In this document: one piece after another, positions 1-9,730 of the stretch
Layout: each line of letters starts with the position of its first letter
Position numbering within the stretch: the first letter of the stretch is position 1
Assembly (NCBI RefSeq): GCF_013116745.1
Contig: NZ_JABFOE010000005.1
Coordinates: 124,001 to 188,000, forward strand
Direction of reading: 5' to 3'
Length of the DNA stretch: 64,000 bases
Source: Arthrobacter sp. 260
GTDB taxonomy: Bacteria > Actinomycetota > Actinomycetes > Actinomycetales > Micrococcaceae
Program-made: the position numbers and the translations under genes
The notes under the pieces: generated by a model
The model's input: only the letters and a program-made list of their open reading frames with translations
Database searches by the model: none
Told to the model about the DNA's origin: nothing

Positions 1-236
1 AGGCGGAACAGCGGTTCGCTGCTGGCACCGCCGTCGGCCACCACCGACGCCAACCCTGGTTCAACCGCCAGGAGGCGGACGAGGGACTGCAGGGCAAGAT
101 CGGGGTTGGCCGAGCGCGCCAGCCCATCAAACAGGGACCGCTCCGGGATGTCCTTCAATTCAGGCGCATCCAGGAACCGGGTGCTTTTCTCCAGATCGGT
201 GAAGCCCCTGCTGATGAGTTGGCGGTTCAGGCTCAT
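1..236 (-). CDS. glnE: Bifunctional glutamine synthetase adenylyltransferase/adenylyl-removing enzyme, N-terminal part (gene runs off the window)
   Basis: Only the first 78 codons are present; the gene continues beyond position 1. The N-terminus reads MSLNRQLISRGFTDLEKS, followed by a Leu-rich helical stretch ending near LFDGLARSANPDLALQSL. I recognise this as the start of actinobacterial GlnE. In the family this enzyme adds and removes AMP on the regulatory tyrosine of glutamine synthetase I in response to nitrogen state. It follows glnA2 with a 13-bp gap and is probably cotranscribed with it, the same gene pair as in mycobacteria. No strong Shine-Dalgarno precedes the ATG, so it may depend on translation of glnA2. 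Confidence 0.8.
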   Translation of the reverse strand, partial: MSLNRQLISRGFTDLEKSTRFLDAPELKDIPERSLFDGLARSANPDLALQSLVRLLAVEPGLASVVADGGASSEPLFR

Positions 237-249
237 GGTGGGTGCCAGC

Positions 250-1590
250 TTAGAGAATCCCGAGGTTGCGACGCAGTTCGTAGGGCGTGACCTGGATGCG
301 GTAGTCGTGCCACTCGGCGCGCTTGTTCCGCAGGAAATTCTCGTAGACCTGCTCACCGAGAATCCCTGCGACCAGCTCCGAATCCTCCATCACCCGGATG
401 GCGTCGTGGAGGCTCGCTGGCAGCGGGTCGTGACCCATGGCGCGGCGCTCGGTGGCCGTCAGGCTCCACACGTCGTCCTCGGCGCCGGGCGGCAGCTCGT
501 AGCCTTCCTCGATACCCTTCAGACCGGCGCCCAGCAGCACCGAGTAGGCGAGGTAGGGGTTGCTGGCCGAGTCGATGCCGCGGTACTCGATGCGAGCAGA
601 CTGGCCCTTGTTCGGCTTGTACAGGGGGACGCGGACCAGTGCAGAACGGTTGTTGTGCCCCCAGGACAGGTAGCTGGGCGCTTCTCCCCCGCCCCAGAGG
701 CGCTTGTAGGAGTTCACGAACTGGTTGGTGACCGCGGTGAACTCGGGCGCGTGCTTGAGGATCCCCGCGATGAATTGGCGGGCCGTCTTGGACAGCTGGA
801 ATTCGGCGCCGGCCTCGTAGAAGGCGTTGGCGTCGCCCTCGAAGAGGGAGAAGTGGGTGTGCATGCCGGAGCCGGGGTGGTCGGAGAACGGCTTGGGCAT
901 GAAGGTGGCGTAGCTGTTCTGGGTCAGCGCCACCTCCTTGATGATGGTCCTGAAGGTCATGATGTTGTCGGCGGTCTGCAGCGCGTCGGCGTAGCGCAGA
1001 TCGATCTCGTTCTGCCCTGGCCCGGCTTCGTGGTGGCTGAACTCCACGGAGATCCCCACCGATTCCAGCATCGCGACGGCGGTACGCCGGAAGTCCTGCG
1101 CCACCCCGCCCGGGACGTGGTCGAAGTAGCCCGCCTGGTCCACCGGCACGGGCTGGCCGTCCGGACCCAGCTCGTCGGACTTGAGCAGGTAGAACTCGAT
1201 TTCCGGGTGGGTGTAGCAGGTGAACCCCATGTCAGCGGCTTTCGCCAGGGTCCGCTTCAGCACCCCGCGGGGGTCAGCCGTGGAAGGCATCCCGTCAGGG
1301 GTGAGGATGTCGCAGAACATCCTGGACGTCGGTTCCTTCTCCCCGCGCCAGGGCAGGATCTGGAAGGTGGACGGGTCGGGCTGCGCCAGCATGTCCGATT
1401 CGAACACCCGCGCCAGGCCTTCGATGGAGGAGCCATCAAAGCCCAGCCCCTCCTCGAAGGCACCTTCCACTTCCGCCGGGGCAAGTGCCACCGACTTCAG
1501 TGATCCCACGACGTCGGTGAACCACAGGCGCACAAACCGCACATCGCGTTCCTCGATGGTACGGAGTACAAATTCCTGCTGGCGGTCCAT
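250..1590 (-). CDS. glnA2: Glutamine synthetase, type I (GlnA2-like)
   Basis: This 446-residue protein is the ATP-dependent ligase that makes glutamine from glutamate and ammonia in the cytoplasm. Visible family motifs are GFDGSSIEG near residue 50, HHEAGPGQNEID near 190, GSGMHTHFSL near 240, NRSALVRVP near 315 and RIEYRGIDSASNPYL near 335. At 446 residues it matches the short GS-I alpha/GlnA2 group rather than the longer GlnA1. The C-terminal region has GYELPPGAEDD where adenylylated enzymes carry NLYDLP, so it probably is not itself a GlnE substrate. A GAGGG ribosome site lies 6 bases before the ATG. glnE follows directly. Confidence 0.95.
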   Translation of the reverse strand: MDRQQEFVLRTIEERDVRFVRLWFTDVVGSLKSVALAPAEVEGAFEEGLGFDGSSIEGLARVFESDMLAQPDPSTFQILPWRGEKEPTSRMFCDILTPDGMPSTADPRGVLKRTLAKAADMGFTCYTHPEIEFYLLKSDELGPDGQPVPVDQAGYFDHVPGGVAQDFRRTAVAMLESVGISVEFSHHEAGPGQNEIDLRYADALQTADNIMTFRTIIKEVALTQNSYATFMPKPFSDHPGSGMHTHFSLFEGDANAFYEAGAEFQLSKTARQFIAGILKHAPEFTAVTNQFVNSYKRLWGGGEAPSYLSWGHNNRSALVRVPLYKPNKGQSARIEYRGIDSASNPYLAYSVLLGAGLKGIEEGYELPPGAEDDVWSLTATERRAMGHDPLPASLHDAIRVMEDSELVAGILGEQVYENFLRNKRAEWHDYRIQVTPYELRRNLGIL

Positions 1591-1713
1591 TGCTACCCTC
1601 TTTCATGCAGTTGATTGGTGCCCGCGCATCATCACGAGTTCGGGCCACCAGTTCACTCTACTGGGCGGGGTGACTAACGGCAGGATTGTGCCGCTATGCC
1701 GGGTGGGTAAGCG

Positions 1714-3324
1714 TCAGAGCACCAGGCCCAGGGCGAAAGGACCGATCATGACCGTGAAGATCGTGATGAGGATGACGCCCACGATATTGAGGACAATACC
1801 GCCGCGCACCATCTCGGAAATCTTCACGTTTCCGGTGGCGTAGACGATCGCGTTCGGAGGCGTACCGACCGGGAGCATAAACGCGCAGGTGGCTGCTAGA
1901 GCCGCCGGGATGAGCAGTGTCTGCGGGTCGATCCCGATGCCGATGGCAACGCCGCCGAGGATTGGGATGAAGGTGGCCGCCGTCGCCGTGTTGCTGGTGA
2001 TTTCTGTCAGCAGCAACACGATCGTCACCACAGCGGCCAACAGCAGCACGATTGGCAACGCGCCGAGCCCGCTGACCTGTTCGCCGAACCAGGCATCGAG
2101 TCCGGTCCGTGCAACAGCGCCGGCGAGAGCGAGACCGCCGCCGAACAACAGCAGCACGCCCCAGGGCAGGCCCTCTTCGGCGTCCTTCCAGACCAGGGTC
2201 ATGTTGCCCTGCTTGTCGGCGGGGATCATGAAAAGTGCAATGCCCGCCGCGATTGCGATCGACGTGTCGTCGAGGGTTCCGAGCCACGGCATGGCCGACT
2301 CGATGGCTCCGATGTTCGACAGCAGCCCGGGGAAGATCCAGAGGAAAGCGGCGCTGGCGAAGACGGCGAGGACGGTCTTCTCGCCCTGGCTCATGGTGCC
2401 CAGCTTGCTGATCTCAGAGTCGATCAGTTCCTTGCCGCCCGGGATCTCCTTCAGGGAGAACTTGAAAATGACGCGGGTGATAAGCAGCCAGGCGATCCCG
2501 ATGAAGACGATGACAATCGGGACACCGAGCATCATCCACTGGACGAATCCAACGTCCTCACCAAGTTCGGTGCTGATGTATCCGGCAACGATCGCGTTGG
2601 GAGGGCTTCCAAGAAGGGTACCCAGACCACCGATGGTGGCTGCCCAGGCGATCGAAAGGATGAGGGCCACACCGAAGATGCGGACCTCCTTGTCACTGAC
2701 GACGTCGCTGATGGACTTACCGGCGTCCAGGTCCTTGGCGGTCTGGCCGGTCGGCGTCTTGGACCCGTGGCTGTTCTCGACGACGAGGGTCAGGATACTG
2801 AGCGCGATCGGGAGCATCATCAGGGTGGTCGCCGTATTGGAGACCCACATCGAGAGGAAAGCAGTGGAGATCATCAGGCCGAGGATGATCCGGCGTGGAT
2901 GGGTGCCGACGCGTCGCAGGGTCAGCAACGCGATCCGGCGGTGCAGGTTCCATTTCTGCATCGCGATGGCGATGAGGAAGCCGCCCAGGAACAGGAACAC
3001 GATCGGGTTGGCGTAGGGTGCCGTGGACTCTGCCACCGTCGCTCCGGAGAGCATCGGCAACAGGACGATCGGCAGCAGCGACGTTACTGACAGCGGAAGA
3101 GCCTCAGTCATCCACCAGACGGCCATCAGGCCGGCGATGGCCGCAACGGCGCGGGCCTCGTTGGGAAGATCTGAACCCCCCAGGGCGAAGTAAATCACCA
3201 GGGCAATGACAACCCCGAGACCCCGTACCATCCAGAGGCGACCTGCCGACCGGGTCGGCTCGCCCCCGTCGGTTGCGGCGCCCGCCGTCGCTTCGCTCGT
3301 AGTTGATTCCGCCTGATGACTCAT
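1714..3324 (-). CDS. DASS (SLC13) family sodium/divalent anion symporter
   Basis: A 536-residue polytopic membrane protein with about eleven hydrophobic segments after a 35-residue hydrophilic N-terminus. It has the two inverted-repeat hallmarks of the DASS family: SNTATT near residue 161 with GSPPNAI near 240, and SNTATAATF near 444 with GTPPNAI near 487. Family members couple sodium to uptake of C4-dicarboxylates, citrate or sulfate; the substrate cannot be told from the sequence. It sits alone between glnA2 and panB, with about 120 bp to glnA2, and may have its own promoter. A GGGAG ribosome site lies about 11 bases before the ATG. Confidence 0.85.
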   Translation of the reverse strand: MSHQAESTTSEATAGAATDGGEPTRSAGRLWMVRGLGVVIALVIYFALGGSDLPNEARAVAAIAGLMAVWWMTEALPLSVTSLLPIVLLPMLSGATVAESTAPYANPIVFLFLGGFLIAIAMQKWNLHRRIALLTLRRVGTHPRRIILGLMISTAFLSMWVSNTATTLMMLPIALSILTLVVENSHGSKTPTGQTAKDLDAGKSISDVVSDKEVRIFGVALILSIAWAATIGGLGTLLGSPPNAIVAGYISTELGEDVGFVQWMMLGVPIVIVFIGIAWLLITRVIFKFSLKEIPGGKELIDSEISKLGTMSQGEKTVLAVFASAAFLWIFPGLLSNIGAIESAMPWLGTLDDTSIAIAAGIALFMIPADKQGNMTLVWKDAEEGLPWGVLLLFGGGLALAGAVARTGLDAWFGEQVSGLGALPIVLLLAAVVTIVLLLTEITSNTATAATFIPILGGVAIGIGIDPQTLLIPAALAATCAFMLPVGTPPNAIVYATGNVKISEMVRGGIVLNIVGVILITIFTVMIGPFALGLVL

Positions 3325-3433
3325 AAGTGCAGCTCCCTCACGCCGTCGTGTTGTCCATCACAACCTAACATCGTTTCGCCAGCGGATCCTGCCGGCCTAC
3401 AGGCGAGCAGGGGGTCTGAAGTAGGCTCGGGGT

Positions 3434-4318
3434 ATGACTTCAGCAGATATTCCAGCACCCTACGGCACGGGCGCCCGGGACGCCGACGCCGGTGCGCCAG
3501 CCGCTGACGCCACGCCCCGGACACCCGCCCGAATCCGTACCCATCACCTGCAGCAGGCCAAGGCCGAGGGGCGGCGCTTCGCCATGCTCACCGCCTACGA
3601 CCAGTACGCCGCAGAGATCTTTGACGATGCCGGCATCGAGGTTCTCCTCGTCGGCGATTCGGCCGCCAACAACGTCCTCGGCTACAAGACCACGCTGCCG
3701 ATCACCGTGGACGAAATGATTATCTTCTCCCGCGCCGTCACGAACGGCGCGCACCGCGCGCTCGTGGTGTGCGACCTGCCGTTCGGGAGCTATGAGGTCT
3801 CCCCCGCCCAGGCCATCGAGTCGTCGGTCCGCCTGATGAAGGAGGGCGGGGTGCACGCGGTGAAGATGGAGGGCGGACGGCACTACGCTGACACCGTCCG
3901 GGCCCTGTCCGCTGCCGGAATCCCGGTGATGGCCCACATCGGCTTCACCCCGCAGAGCGAGCACGCCCTGGGCGGGTACCGGGTCCAGGGCCGCGGTGAC
4001 GCCGCCCAGGAACTCATTGACGACGCCGTTGCCCTCGCCGATGCCGGGGCGTTCTGTGTCCTGATGGAGATGGTCCCCGCAGAGGTGGCCGCCGCCGTCG
4101 ACCGGGCCGTCGGCGTACCCACCATCGGGATCGGCGCCGGTAATGCCACCACCGGGCAGGTACTGGTCTGGCAGGACATGGCAGGGGTCCGCACCGGGCG
4201 TCAGCCGAAATTCGTCAAGCAGTTCGCTGATGTGCGGTCAGTCCTGGCGCAGGCCGCAACCACATACGGCGAGGAAGTCCGTAACGGTACCTTCCCCGGA
4301 CCGGAACACAGCTTCTGA
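3434..4318 (+). CDS. panB: 3-methyl-2-oxobutanoate hydroxymethyltransferase
   Basis: PanB transfers a hydroxymethyl group from 5,10-methylenetetrahydrofolate to 2-oxoisovalerate, giving ketopantoate, the first committed step of pantothenate synthesis. After a poorly conserved 33-residue N-terminal extension the family begins at [11 protein letters not shown]. The metal- and substrate-binding segments [45 protein letters not shown] and [20 protein letters not shown] are all present. At 294 residues it is slightly longer than usual because of the Ala/Pro-rich N-terminus, so an internal start cannot be excluded. It diverges from the upstream transporter. No other pan gene is in the window. Confidence 0.95.
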   Translation: MTSADIPAPYGTGARDADAGAPAADATPRTPARIRTHHLQQAKAEGRRFAMLTAYDQYAAEIFDDAGIEVLLVGDSAANNVLGYKTTLPITVDEMIIFSRAVTNGAHRALVVCDLPFGSYEVSPAQAIESSVRLMKEGGVHAVKMEGGRHYADTVRALSAAGIPVMAHIGFTPQSEHALGGYRVQGRGDAAQELIDDAVALADAGAFCVLMEMVPAEVAAAVDRAVGVPTIGIGAGNATTGQVLVWQDMAGVRTGRQPKFVKQFADVRSVLAQAATTYGEEVRNGTFPGPEHSF

Positions 4319-4319
4319 G

Positions 4320-4484
4320 TTACTGCTCGTCCTCGGCGTCCCACGCCTGGTTGCGCTGCGCCACCTTTTCCAGGGCGCGCTCGGCCTCCGCCCGGGTGGG
4401 GTAGGGCCCGATCAGTTTCCGCCAGTCTGACTGTGCGTCCTCTTCGATCTCGTGGGTCTGTACGTTGTACCAGAACTCGGCCAT
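4320..4484 (-). CDS. Small SPOR-motif-like protein, 54 aa
   Basis: A 54-residue ORF convergent with panB, its stop one base from the panB stop. It begins MAEFWYNVQTHEIEEDAQSD and continues WRKLIGPYPTRAEAERALEK. The pattern of an aromatic N-terminal strand and GPYPTRAEAERAL resembles one SPOR-like repeat, and very similar short proteins are common in Micrococcaceae. Role unknown; peptidoglycan or protein binding would be the family-based guess. An excellent GGAGGA ribosome site precedes the ATG, which supports a real gene despite its size. Confidence 0.75.
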   Translation of the reverse strand: MAEFWYNVQTHEIEEDAQSDWRKLIGPYPTRAEAERALEKVAQRNQAWDAEDEQ

Positions 4485-4544
4485 GGGTGTCCTCCTCGAT
4501 CGTGACTTTCGGCGGGACGCCGTACCGCCTATAAGATCAAGAGT

Positions 4545-5423
4545 ATGCCTCAGCAATCCGTCAGCGCACCCGTTGGAACGCTCGTTCCGGGGACCGTCAG
4601 CCCTCAGCTGCCGGTTCCGGCCAGCATTCCCCGCCCCGAGTATGTCGGCCGCAGCGGACCGGCCCCCTTCACGGGGTCCGAGGTCAAGACTCCAGAAACC
4701 ATCGAAAAGATCCGCCGGGCCAGCCGTCTGGCCGCCCAGGCCATCGTCGAGGTGGGACGCCACATTGAGCCAGGCGTCACCACCGACCAGCTGGACCGGG
4801 TGGGCCACCAGTTCCTCGTGGAGAACGGCGCGTACCCCTCCACCCTGGGCTACCGCGGGTTCCCGAAGTCCATCTGTTCCTCGCTGAACGAGGTGATCTG
4901 CCACGGCATCCCCGACACCACGGTGGTCAACGACGGCGACATCATCAACATCGACATCACCGCGTACCTGGACGGGGTCCACGGGGATACCAACCACACC
5001 TTCCTGGTGGGCGACGTCGACGACGAGTCGCGCCTCCTGGTGGAGCGCACGAAGGAATCCCTGAACCGGGCCATCAAGGCGGTAGCCCCAGGCCGGGAGA
5101 TCAACGTCATTGGGCGGGCCATCGAGTCTTACGCCCGACGGTTCGGATACGGGGTGGTGCGCGACTTCACCGGGCACGGCGTCGGTGAGGCGTTCCACAC
5201 CGGCCTCATCATCCCCCACTACGACGCCGCGCCGGCCTACAACCGGATCATCGAACCGGGGATGACGTTCACCATCGAGCCGATGCTCACCCTTGGAACC
5301 ATCGAGTGGGACATGTGGCCGGATGAATGGACCGTGGTCACCAAGGATCGCCGGCGCACCGCACAGTTTGAGCACACCCTGCTGGTGACCGACAGCGGCG
5401 CCGAAGTTCTGACAGTCCCTTAG
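4545..5423 (+). CDS. map: Type I methionine aminopeptidase
   Basis: This 292-residue enzyme removes the initiator methionine from nascent cytosolic proteins. Two metal-ligand aspartates lie in [19 protein letters not shown], followed by GHGVGEAFH with the catalytic histidine and by glutamates in TIEPMLT and QFEHTLLVT. An N-terminal extension of about 45 residues precedes the catalytic fold ([16 protein letters not shown]), as in many actinobacterial paralogues. It runs in the same direction as ppgK, 62 bp upstream. Confidence 0.95.
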   Translation: MPQQSVSAPVGTLVPGTVSPQLPVPASIPRPEYVGRSGPAPFTGSEVKTPETIEKIRRASRLAAQAIVEVGRHIEPGVTTDQLDRVGHQFLVENGAYPSTLGYRGFPKSICSSLNEVICHGIPDTTVVNDGDIINIDITAYLDGVHGDTNHTFLVGDVDDESRLLVERTKESLNRAIKAVAPGREINVIGRAIESYARRFGYGVVRDFTGHGVGEAFHTGLIIPHYDAAPAYNRIIEPGMTFTIEPMLTLGTIEWDMWPDEWTVVTKDRRRTAQFEHTLLVTDSGAEVLTVP

Positions 5424-5485
5424 CCATCGGGTTCCGGCGGCACCCTGCTGCGTCGGCAACCCATGACCTACCCCTGGAGATAAAC

Positions 5486-6325
5486 GTGGGCAAAAGTACC
5501 GAGAAGAAGCAGGGTAAGCACCTGCCCAACACCGTCATCGGGATCGACATCGGTGGGACCGGCATCAAGGGCGGCATTGTTGACCTGGTGGCCGGGGAGA
5601 TTGTGGGTGAGCGATACCGTGTCCCCACCCCACAGCCGTCCACCCCGGAGGCGGTCGCCGAGGTAGTTGCGCAGATCGTCGCGGAACTCTCCACCCGGCC
5701 CAACGCACCGGCGGCGGACGTCCCGATCGGTGTCACCTTCCCGGCGATCATCCAGCACGGCATCGCCCGGTCGGCGGCCAACGTTGACCAGAGCTGGGTG
5801 AACACCGACGTCGACGGCCTGTTCAGCAAGGTCCTGGGTCGCGACGTTCACGTCATTAACGACGCCGACGCCGCCGGCCTCGCCGAAGTGCGGTACGGCG
5901 CAGGCAAGGGAGTCGACGGCACGGTCCTGGTCATCACCCTGGGCACCGGGATCGGCTCCGCGTTCATCTTCGATGGGAAGCTGGTGCCCAACGCTGAACT
6001 CGGCCACCTTGAGATTGACGGGTACGACGCCGAGACACGGGCTTCTGCGGTTGCCCGCGAACGCGACGGCATCGATTGGGACGAGTACGCCGTCCGTCTT
6101 CAGCGGTACTTCTCCCACGTCGAATTCCTGTTCTCGCCGGAACTGTTCATCGTGGGCGGCGGCATTTCCAAGCGCAGCCAGGAATACCTGCCCGGGCTCA
6201 ACCTGCGCACCCGCATCATTCCGGCGCAGCTGAAGAACCAGGCCGGCATAGTGGGCGCCGCCCTGCAGGCTGCCCTGCATTTCAAACGTCTCGCGAAGCT
6301 GGCAGCGGCCGTCCCCGAGGCCTGA
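5486..6325 (+). CDS. ppgK: Polyphosphate glucokinase (ROK family)
   Basis: A 279-residue ROK-fold kinase that phosphorylates glucose with inorganic polyphosphate, and usually also ATP, to glucose-6-phosphate. The phosphate-1 loop is [25 protein letters not shown] supplies the catalytic aspartate region, and [13 protein letters not shown] and ELGHLEID follow. GTG is the start: it follows TGGAGA at good spacing and is the first plausible start after map. The lysine-rich N-terminus ([11 protein letters not shown]) is family-typical. The SDR gene follows after 5 bp and is probably cotranslated. Confidence 0.93.
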   Translation: MGKSTEKKQGKHLPNTVIGIDIGGTGIKGGIVDLVAGEIVGERYRVPTPQPSTPEAVAEVVAQIVAELSTRPNAPAADVPIGVTFPAIIQHGIARSAANVDQSWVNTDVDGLFSKVLGRDVHVINDADAAGLAEVRYGAGKGVDGTVLVITLGTGIGSAFIFDGKLVPNAELGHLEIDGYDAETRASAVARERDGIDWDEYAVRLQRYFSHVEFLFSPELFIVGGGISKRSQEYLPGLNLRTRIIPAQLKNQAGIVGAALQAALHFKRLAKLAAAVPEA

Positions 6326-6330
6326 TCCCT

Positions 6331-7086
6331 ATGTCTGATCACCGTGGCGTGATCCTGGTGACCGGTGCCAGCCGGGGAATCGGGGCCGCGATCGCGCGGC
6401 GCTGCGCCCAAGACGGATACGCGGTTGCCGTGAACTATGCGTCGGACAGTGAAGGCGCGCGACAGACGGTTGCCGCCATTGTTGACGCAGGCGGGACCGC
6501 TGAGGCCATCGACGCGGACGTGAGCCTCGCGTCCGACGTCGTCAGGCTGTTCGACCGCGCCGCCGAGCTGGGAATGCTTGCCGCCGTCGTCAATAACGCG
6601 GGTATCACCGGCAACCTGATCGGCCCCCTGGCCGAGGTGCCGTCCGAGATCCTCCAGCGGGTGGCCGACGTCAACGTGGTGGGTCCCCTGCTGGTCTGCG
6701 GTGAGGCGGTCCGCCGTCTGTCGACCCGGCTCGGCGGCACCGGAGGGCAGATCATCAACATCTCCTCCACGGCGGTGAAGGCGGGCTCCCCCGGCACCTG
6801 GGTGCACTATGCGGCGACCAAGGGTGCTGTGGATGTACTGACCGTCGGCCTGGCGTCCGAGGTGGGGCCGGAGGGCGTTCGGGTGAACTGTGTAGCACCG
6901 GGGAGTACTCATACCGGCCTGCACGCGGCCGCCGGGATGCCGGACCGCACCGCCAGGCTGAGCCCTGGCATTCCTCTGGGGCGGGCTGCCGAGCCGGAGG
7001 AGGTGGCCGCCGCTGTCTCCTGGCTGCTCTCCCCCGAGGCGTCCTACATCACCGGGGCGATCCTGCCGGTGAGCGGCGGGCGCTGA
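6331..7086 (+). CDS. SDR family oxidoreductase
   Basis: A 251-residue classical short-chain dehydrogenase/reductase. The NAD(P) motif TGASRGIG lies near residue 12, followed by NNAG near 90, the catalytic serine in NISSTAVKAG, YAATKGAVD (YxxxK) near 160, and the C-terminal PVSGGR. It resembles glucose-1-dehydrogenase and 3-oxoacyl-ACP reductase-like members, but the substrate cannot be assigned. It begins 5 bp after ppgK, so the two form an operon; a sugar or polyol substrate would fit but is inference only. Confidence 0.88.
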   Translation: MSDHRGVILVTGASRGIGAAIARRCAQDGYAVAVNYASDSEGARQTVAAIVDAGGTAEAIDADVSLASDVVRLFDRAAELGMLAAVVNNAGITGNLIGPLAEVPSEILQRVADVNVVGPLLVCGEAVRRLSTRLGGTGGQIINISSTAVKAGSPGTWVHYAATKGAVDVLTVGLASEVGPEGVRVNCVAPGSTHTGLHAAAGMPDRTARLSPGIPLGRAAEPEEVAAAVSWLLSPEASYITGAILPVSGGR

Positions 7087-7136
7087 CCTGACGTACCAAG
7101 CGCAGGACGCCCGGGTCTCTGGGTGAGGAAGTGGTG

Positions 7137-7176
7137 CCGGTGGCGGCGTCGGCTTCCCCTCCGCAGCCACCACCGG
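7137..7176. terminator. Candidate bidirectional hairpin between convergent genes
   Basis: CCGGTGGCGGC (7137-7147) can pair with GCCACCACCGG (7166-7176), an 11-bp stem with one mismatch, in the gap between the SDR gene and the convergent nrdR. There is no T-tract, so intrinsic termination is only a suggestion. Confidence 0.4.
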
Positions 7177-7185
7177 AGCTCTGTG

Positions 7186-7683
7186 TTACTGCGCGGTCAG
7201 CGGCCTCTGGGTGCCGGTGGGGCCCGAGGGGCCCTCGCTGGCCTCGCGGCGCAGTTTCGCGATGGCTGACTCGAAGTCCTCGAGTGAGTCGAATCCCTGG
7301 TACACACTGGCAAACCGAAGGTAGGCTACCTGGTCAAGCTTCTGCAGCGGACCGAGGATGGCCAGCCCTACCTCATGGGCGTCGATTTCTGCTGCGCCGC
7401 TGGCCCGGATGGATTCCTCGACCTCCTGCGCCAGGAGTGCCAGGTCGTCTTCGGTGACCGGCCTGCCCTGACAGGCTTTTCGGGCACCGTTAATGACCTT
7501 GCTGCGGCTGAAAGGTTCACCGACTCCTGAGCGTTTGATTACGCTCAGGCTGGTGGTCTCGACGGTGGTGAACCGCCGGCCACACTCCGGGCACTGGCGG
7601 CGGCGCCTGATGGCTGAACCGTCGTCGGCCAACCGGCTGTCGACCACCCGCGAATCGGCGTTACGGCAAAAGGGACAAAACAT
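7186..7683 (-). CDS. nrdR: Transcriptional repressor NrdR
   Basis: NrdR represses ribonucleotide reductase genes in response to ATP/dATP. The 165 residues begin [17 protein letters not shown] and continue to [10 protein letters not shown], a four-cysteine zinc ribbon with pairs CPFC and CPEC. An ATP-cone follows ([20 protein letters not shown]). The C-terminus is extended by about 15 residues rich in Ser/Gly/Pro. hisD lies upstream in the same direction, 111 bp away. Two NrdR-box-like sites sit between hisD and nrdR, implying autoregulation. Confidence 0.96.
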   Translation of the reverse strand: MFCPFCRNADSRVVDSRLADDGSAIRRRRQCPECGRRFTTVETTSLSVIKRSGVGEPFSRSKVINGARKACQGRPVTEDDLALLAQEVEESIRASGAAEIDAHEVGLAILGPLQKLDQVAYLRFASVYQGFDSLEDFESAIAKLRREASEGPSGPTGTQRPLTAQ

Positions 7684-7745
7684 GCCGCGCCTTTCAATCG
7701 GTGATGATCGGTAGCGGGGCCACCGTGTGGAACACCACCATTCTA

Positions 7746-7793
7746 GAACTAGATATGGGAAAACTACAACAGTGTCATTACTACATGTAGTGG
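7746..7793 (-). promoter_or_regulatory. Pair of NrdR-box-like operators upstream of nrdR
   Basis: The general NrdR box core is CwAtATaTwG. CTACATGTAG at 7781-7790 matches the conserved positions and is palindromic. CTAGATATGG at 7749-7758 matches 8 of 10. The start-to-start distance is 32 bp, three helical turns, as in characterised NrdR operators. They lie 66-107 bp 5' of the nrdR start, in an AT-richer stretch that follows the hisD stop. Confidence 0.65.
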
Positions 7794-7794
7794 T

Positions 7795-9156
7795 TTAGGT
7801 GAACCGAATGGAGACGGCATCGCCGTGGGCGGGGAGGTCCTCGGCGCCAGCGAGGCTGGTGATGTGCTGGCTGACTTCCGCCAGAGCCGCCCTGTCGTAA
7901 TTGATCACCTGGACCGCTTTGAGGAAGGTGGTCACATTGAGCCCGGAAGCGAACGTCGCGGTCCCCCCGGTCGGCAGGACGTGGTTGGACCCGGCGCAGT
8001 AGTCGCCCAAGCTGACCGGGCTGTACTCGCCCACGAAGACAGCTCCGGCGTTCCGGATCCGCGCTGCGACCGCTGCAGCATCAGCCGTCTGGATTTCCAG
8101 GTGTTCGGCCGCATAAGCGTCGCAGACGGCGATCCCGTGTTCGACGTCGTCGACCAGAATGGTGCCGGACTGTCGGCCAGCCAGCGCCTCCCGTACCCGA
8201 TCGGCATGTTTGGTGGTCGCGATCTGCGCGGCCAGTTGGACGCGGACCCGGGACGCGAGTTCTTCGGAATCGGTGATCAGCACCGACGCGGCCTGCGGAT
8301 CGTGTTCGGCCTGGCTGATGAGGTCGGCGGCGATCAACCGGGGATCGGCGTCGGCGTCGGCCAGGACGGCAATCTCGGTGGTGCCAGCCTCAGCGTCAAT
8401 ACCGACAGTCCCCTTCAGGAGACGTTTGGCGGTCGCCACAAAAATGTTGCCCGGACCGGTAACCACATCAACGCGTTCCAAGGCGTCCTCTGCGGTGTCA
8501 CCGTCCACCCCATAGGCGAACGCGGCCACGGCCTGAGCTCCGCCGATCGCGTACACCTCGGCGATGCCGAGCATCTCCGCGGCAGCGAGGATCACCGGGT
8601 GCGGGAGCCCACCGAACTCCTTCTGGGGCGGAGAAGCGATAGCGATCGACTGCACTCCTGCAGCCTGCGCGGGCACCACGTTCATCACCACCGAGGACGG
8701 GTAGACGGCCAAACCGCCCGGAACATAAAGGCCCACGCGGCGGACAGCTACCCACTTGTGAGTCACGACGGCGCCTGGCGAGATCTCCACCTCGACGTCG
8801 CCCGGGACCTGCGCGGCAGCGAAACGGCGAGCGCGGTCGATGGATTCGGCGAGCGCCAGCCGGACGTCCGGGTCAAGGTCGGCGAGGGCACGACTCAGCG
8901 CCTCCCGGGGAACCCGAGGGGTGGTCTGCTCAACGCCGTCGAACTTCAGCGCCAACTCCCGCAGCGCGGCAAGGCCACGCTCCCGGACGTCGGCGAGAAT
9001 CGCGGCGACCGGGGCTTCCACCCCGGAGCCGCCCACCTCGGGGCGTGGCATGACCTCGCTAAGGGCTGCACCAGTGAGCGCACTGCCACGCAAATCGATG
9101 GTCCGGAAGTCGGTAAAAGAGTCAGTCGGGGACTGTTGAGCGAGCGAATTGTTCAC
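7795..9156 (-). CDS. hisD: Histidinol dehydrogenase
   Basis: HisD carries out the last two oxidations of histidine synthesis, L-histidinol to L-histidine, with NAD and zinc. In the 453 residues I see [18 protein letters not shown], the NAD-binding [58 protein letters not shown] and [15 protein letters not shown], which together carry the zinc and catalytic histidines and glutamates. Length is normal. No other his gene is in the window; nrdR is downstream. Confidence 0.96.
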   Translation of the reverse strand: MNNSLAQQSPTDSFTDFRTIDLRGSALTGAALSEVMPRPEVGGSGVEAPVAAILADVRERGLAALRELALKFDGVEQTTPRVPREALSRALADLDPDVRLALAESIDRARRFAAAQVPGDVEVEISPGAVVTHKWVAVRRVGLYVPGGLAVYPSSVVMNVVPAQAAGVQSIAIASPPQKEFGGLPHPVILAAAEMLGIAEVYAIGGAQAVAAFAYGVDGDTAEDALERVDVVTGPGNIFVATAKRLLKGTVGIDAEAGTTEIAVLADADADPRLIAADLISQAEHDPQAASVLITDSEELASRVRVQLAAQIATTKHADRVREALAGRQSGTILVDDVEHGIAVCDAYAAEHLEIQTADAAAVAARIRNAGAVFVGEYSPVSLGDYCAGSNHVLPTGGTATFASGLNVTTFLKAVQVINYDRAALAEVSQHITSLAGAEDLPAHGDAVSIRFT

Positions 9157-9250
9157 CCTTCGAGTCTACCGGGCGGTACCAGTTGAGACTCCAACGAACC
9201 GTTGATGTGCTTCGGGCTGTCCGTTCCTGGGCCCGGGTCGGGGTGTGTGG

Positions 9251-9646
9251 TCAGGGAGTCGCTGGCTCGCTCGTCTCGGCGTCCCACCCGCTGGCGCCGT
9301 AGTCCACCAGGGGGCGGACCTCGACGCTTCCATAGAGCGGCATGCTCTCTGCGATGGCGAGTGCCCCGGCAAGTTCCGGCACGTCGACGAGATAGAAGCC
9401 GCTGATGTGCAGTGTGCCAGCTGTGGGGTCCGGTTGCTCTCGGGGCTCTGGGCCGGCAAGAGACGGCTGGACCATAACCGCCGAGCGCACGGGTTCAAGT
9501 TCACCGCTATCCAGGTAGGCACCACCTTCGCGCACCCTGGCCTCGAAATCCATCCACGCCTGGTAATCGGCGTCGCCGCCAAATCCCTCGGCGTAATCCT
9601 GCCCTTCGGGCACGTCCTTGGTCCACATCAGCAACAGGTATTTCAC
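9251..9646 (-). CDS. YCII-related domain protein
   Basis: A dimeric alpha-beta barrel (YCII/DGPF) protein beginning VKYLLLMWTKD and ending with the family-typical GFYLVDVPELAGALAIAESMP and VEVRPLVDY. Function in the family is unknown; members are often next to ECF sigma factors. I chose the GTG at 9646 because homologues begin with MKYLLL; an in-frame GTG at 9688 would add 14 unconserved residues. Neither has a strong ribosome site. An ECF sigma factor gene lies in the same orientation about 1 kb upstream. Confidence 0.75.
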   Translation of the reverse strand: MKYLLLMWTKDVPEGQDYAEGFGGDADYQAWMDFEARVREGGAYLDSGELEPVRSAVMVQPSLAGPEPREQPDPTAGTLHISGFYLVDVPELAGALAIAESMPLYGSVEVRPLVDYGASGWDAETSEPATP

Positions 9647-9730
9647 GGTACGGAGCCGAGGGGCAGGACCCGGCTCAACCTCCCTCACCGCATTAGACCA
9701 CAGCCTGCACGGCCCGGGAAGTACTGCTAC

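Noticed and set aside
106..1503. Long plus-strand ORF antisense to glnA2
   Set aside because: It mirrors the codon bias of glnA2 on the opposite strand; glnA2 has full family motifs, the antisense ORF none.
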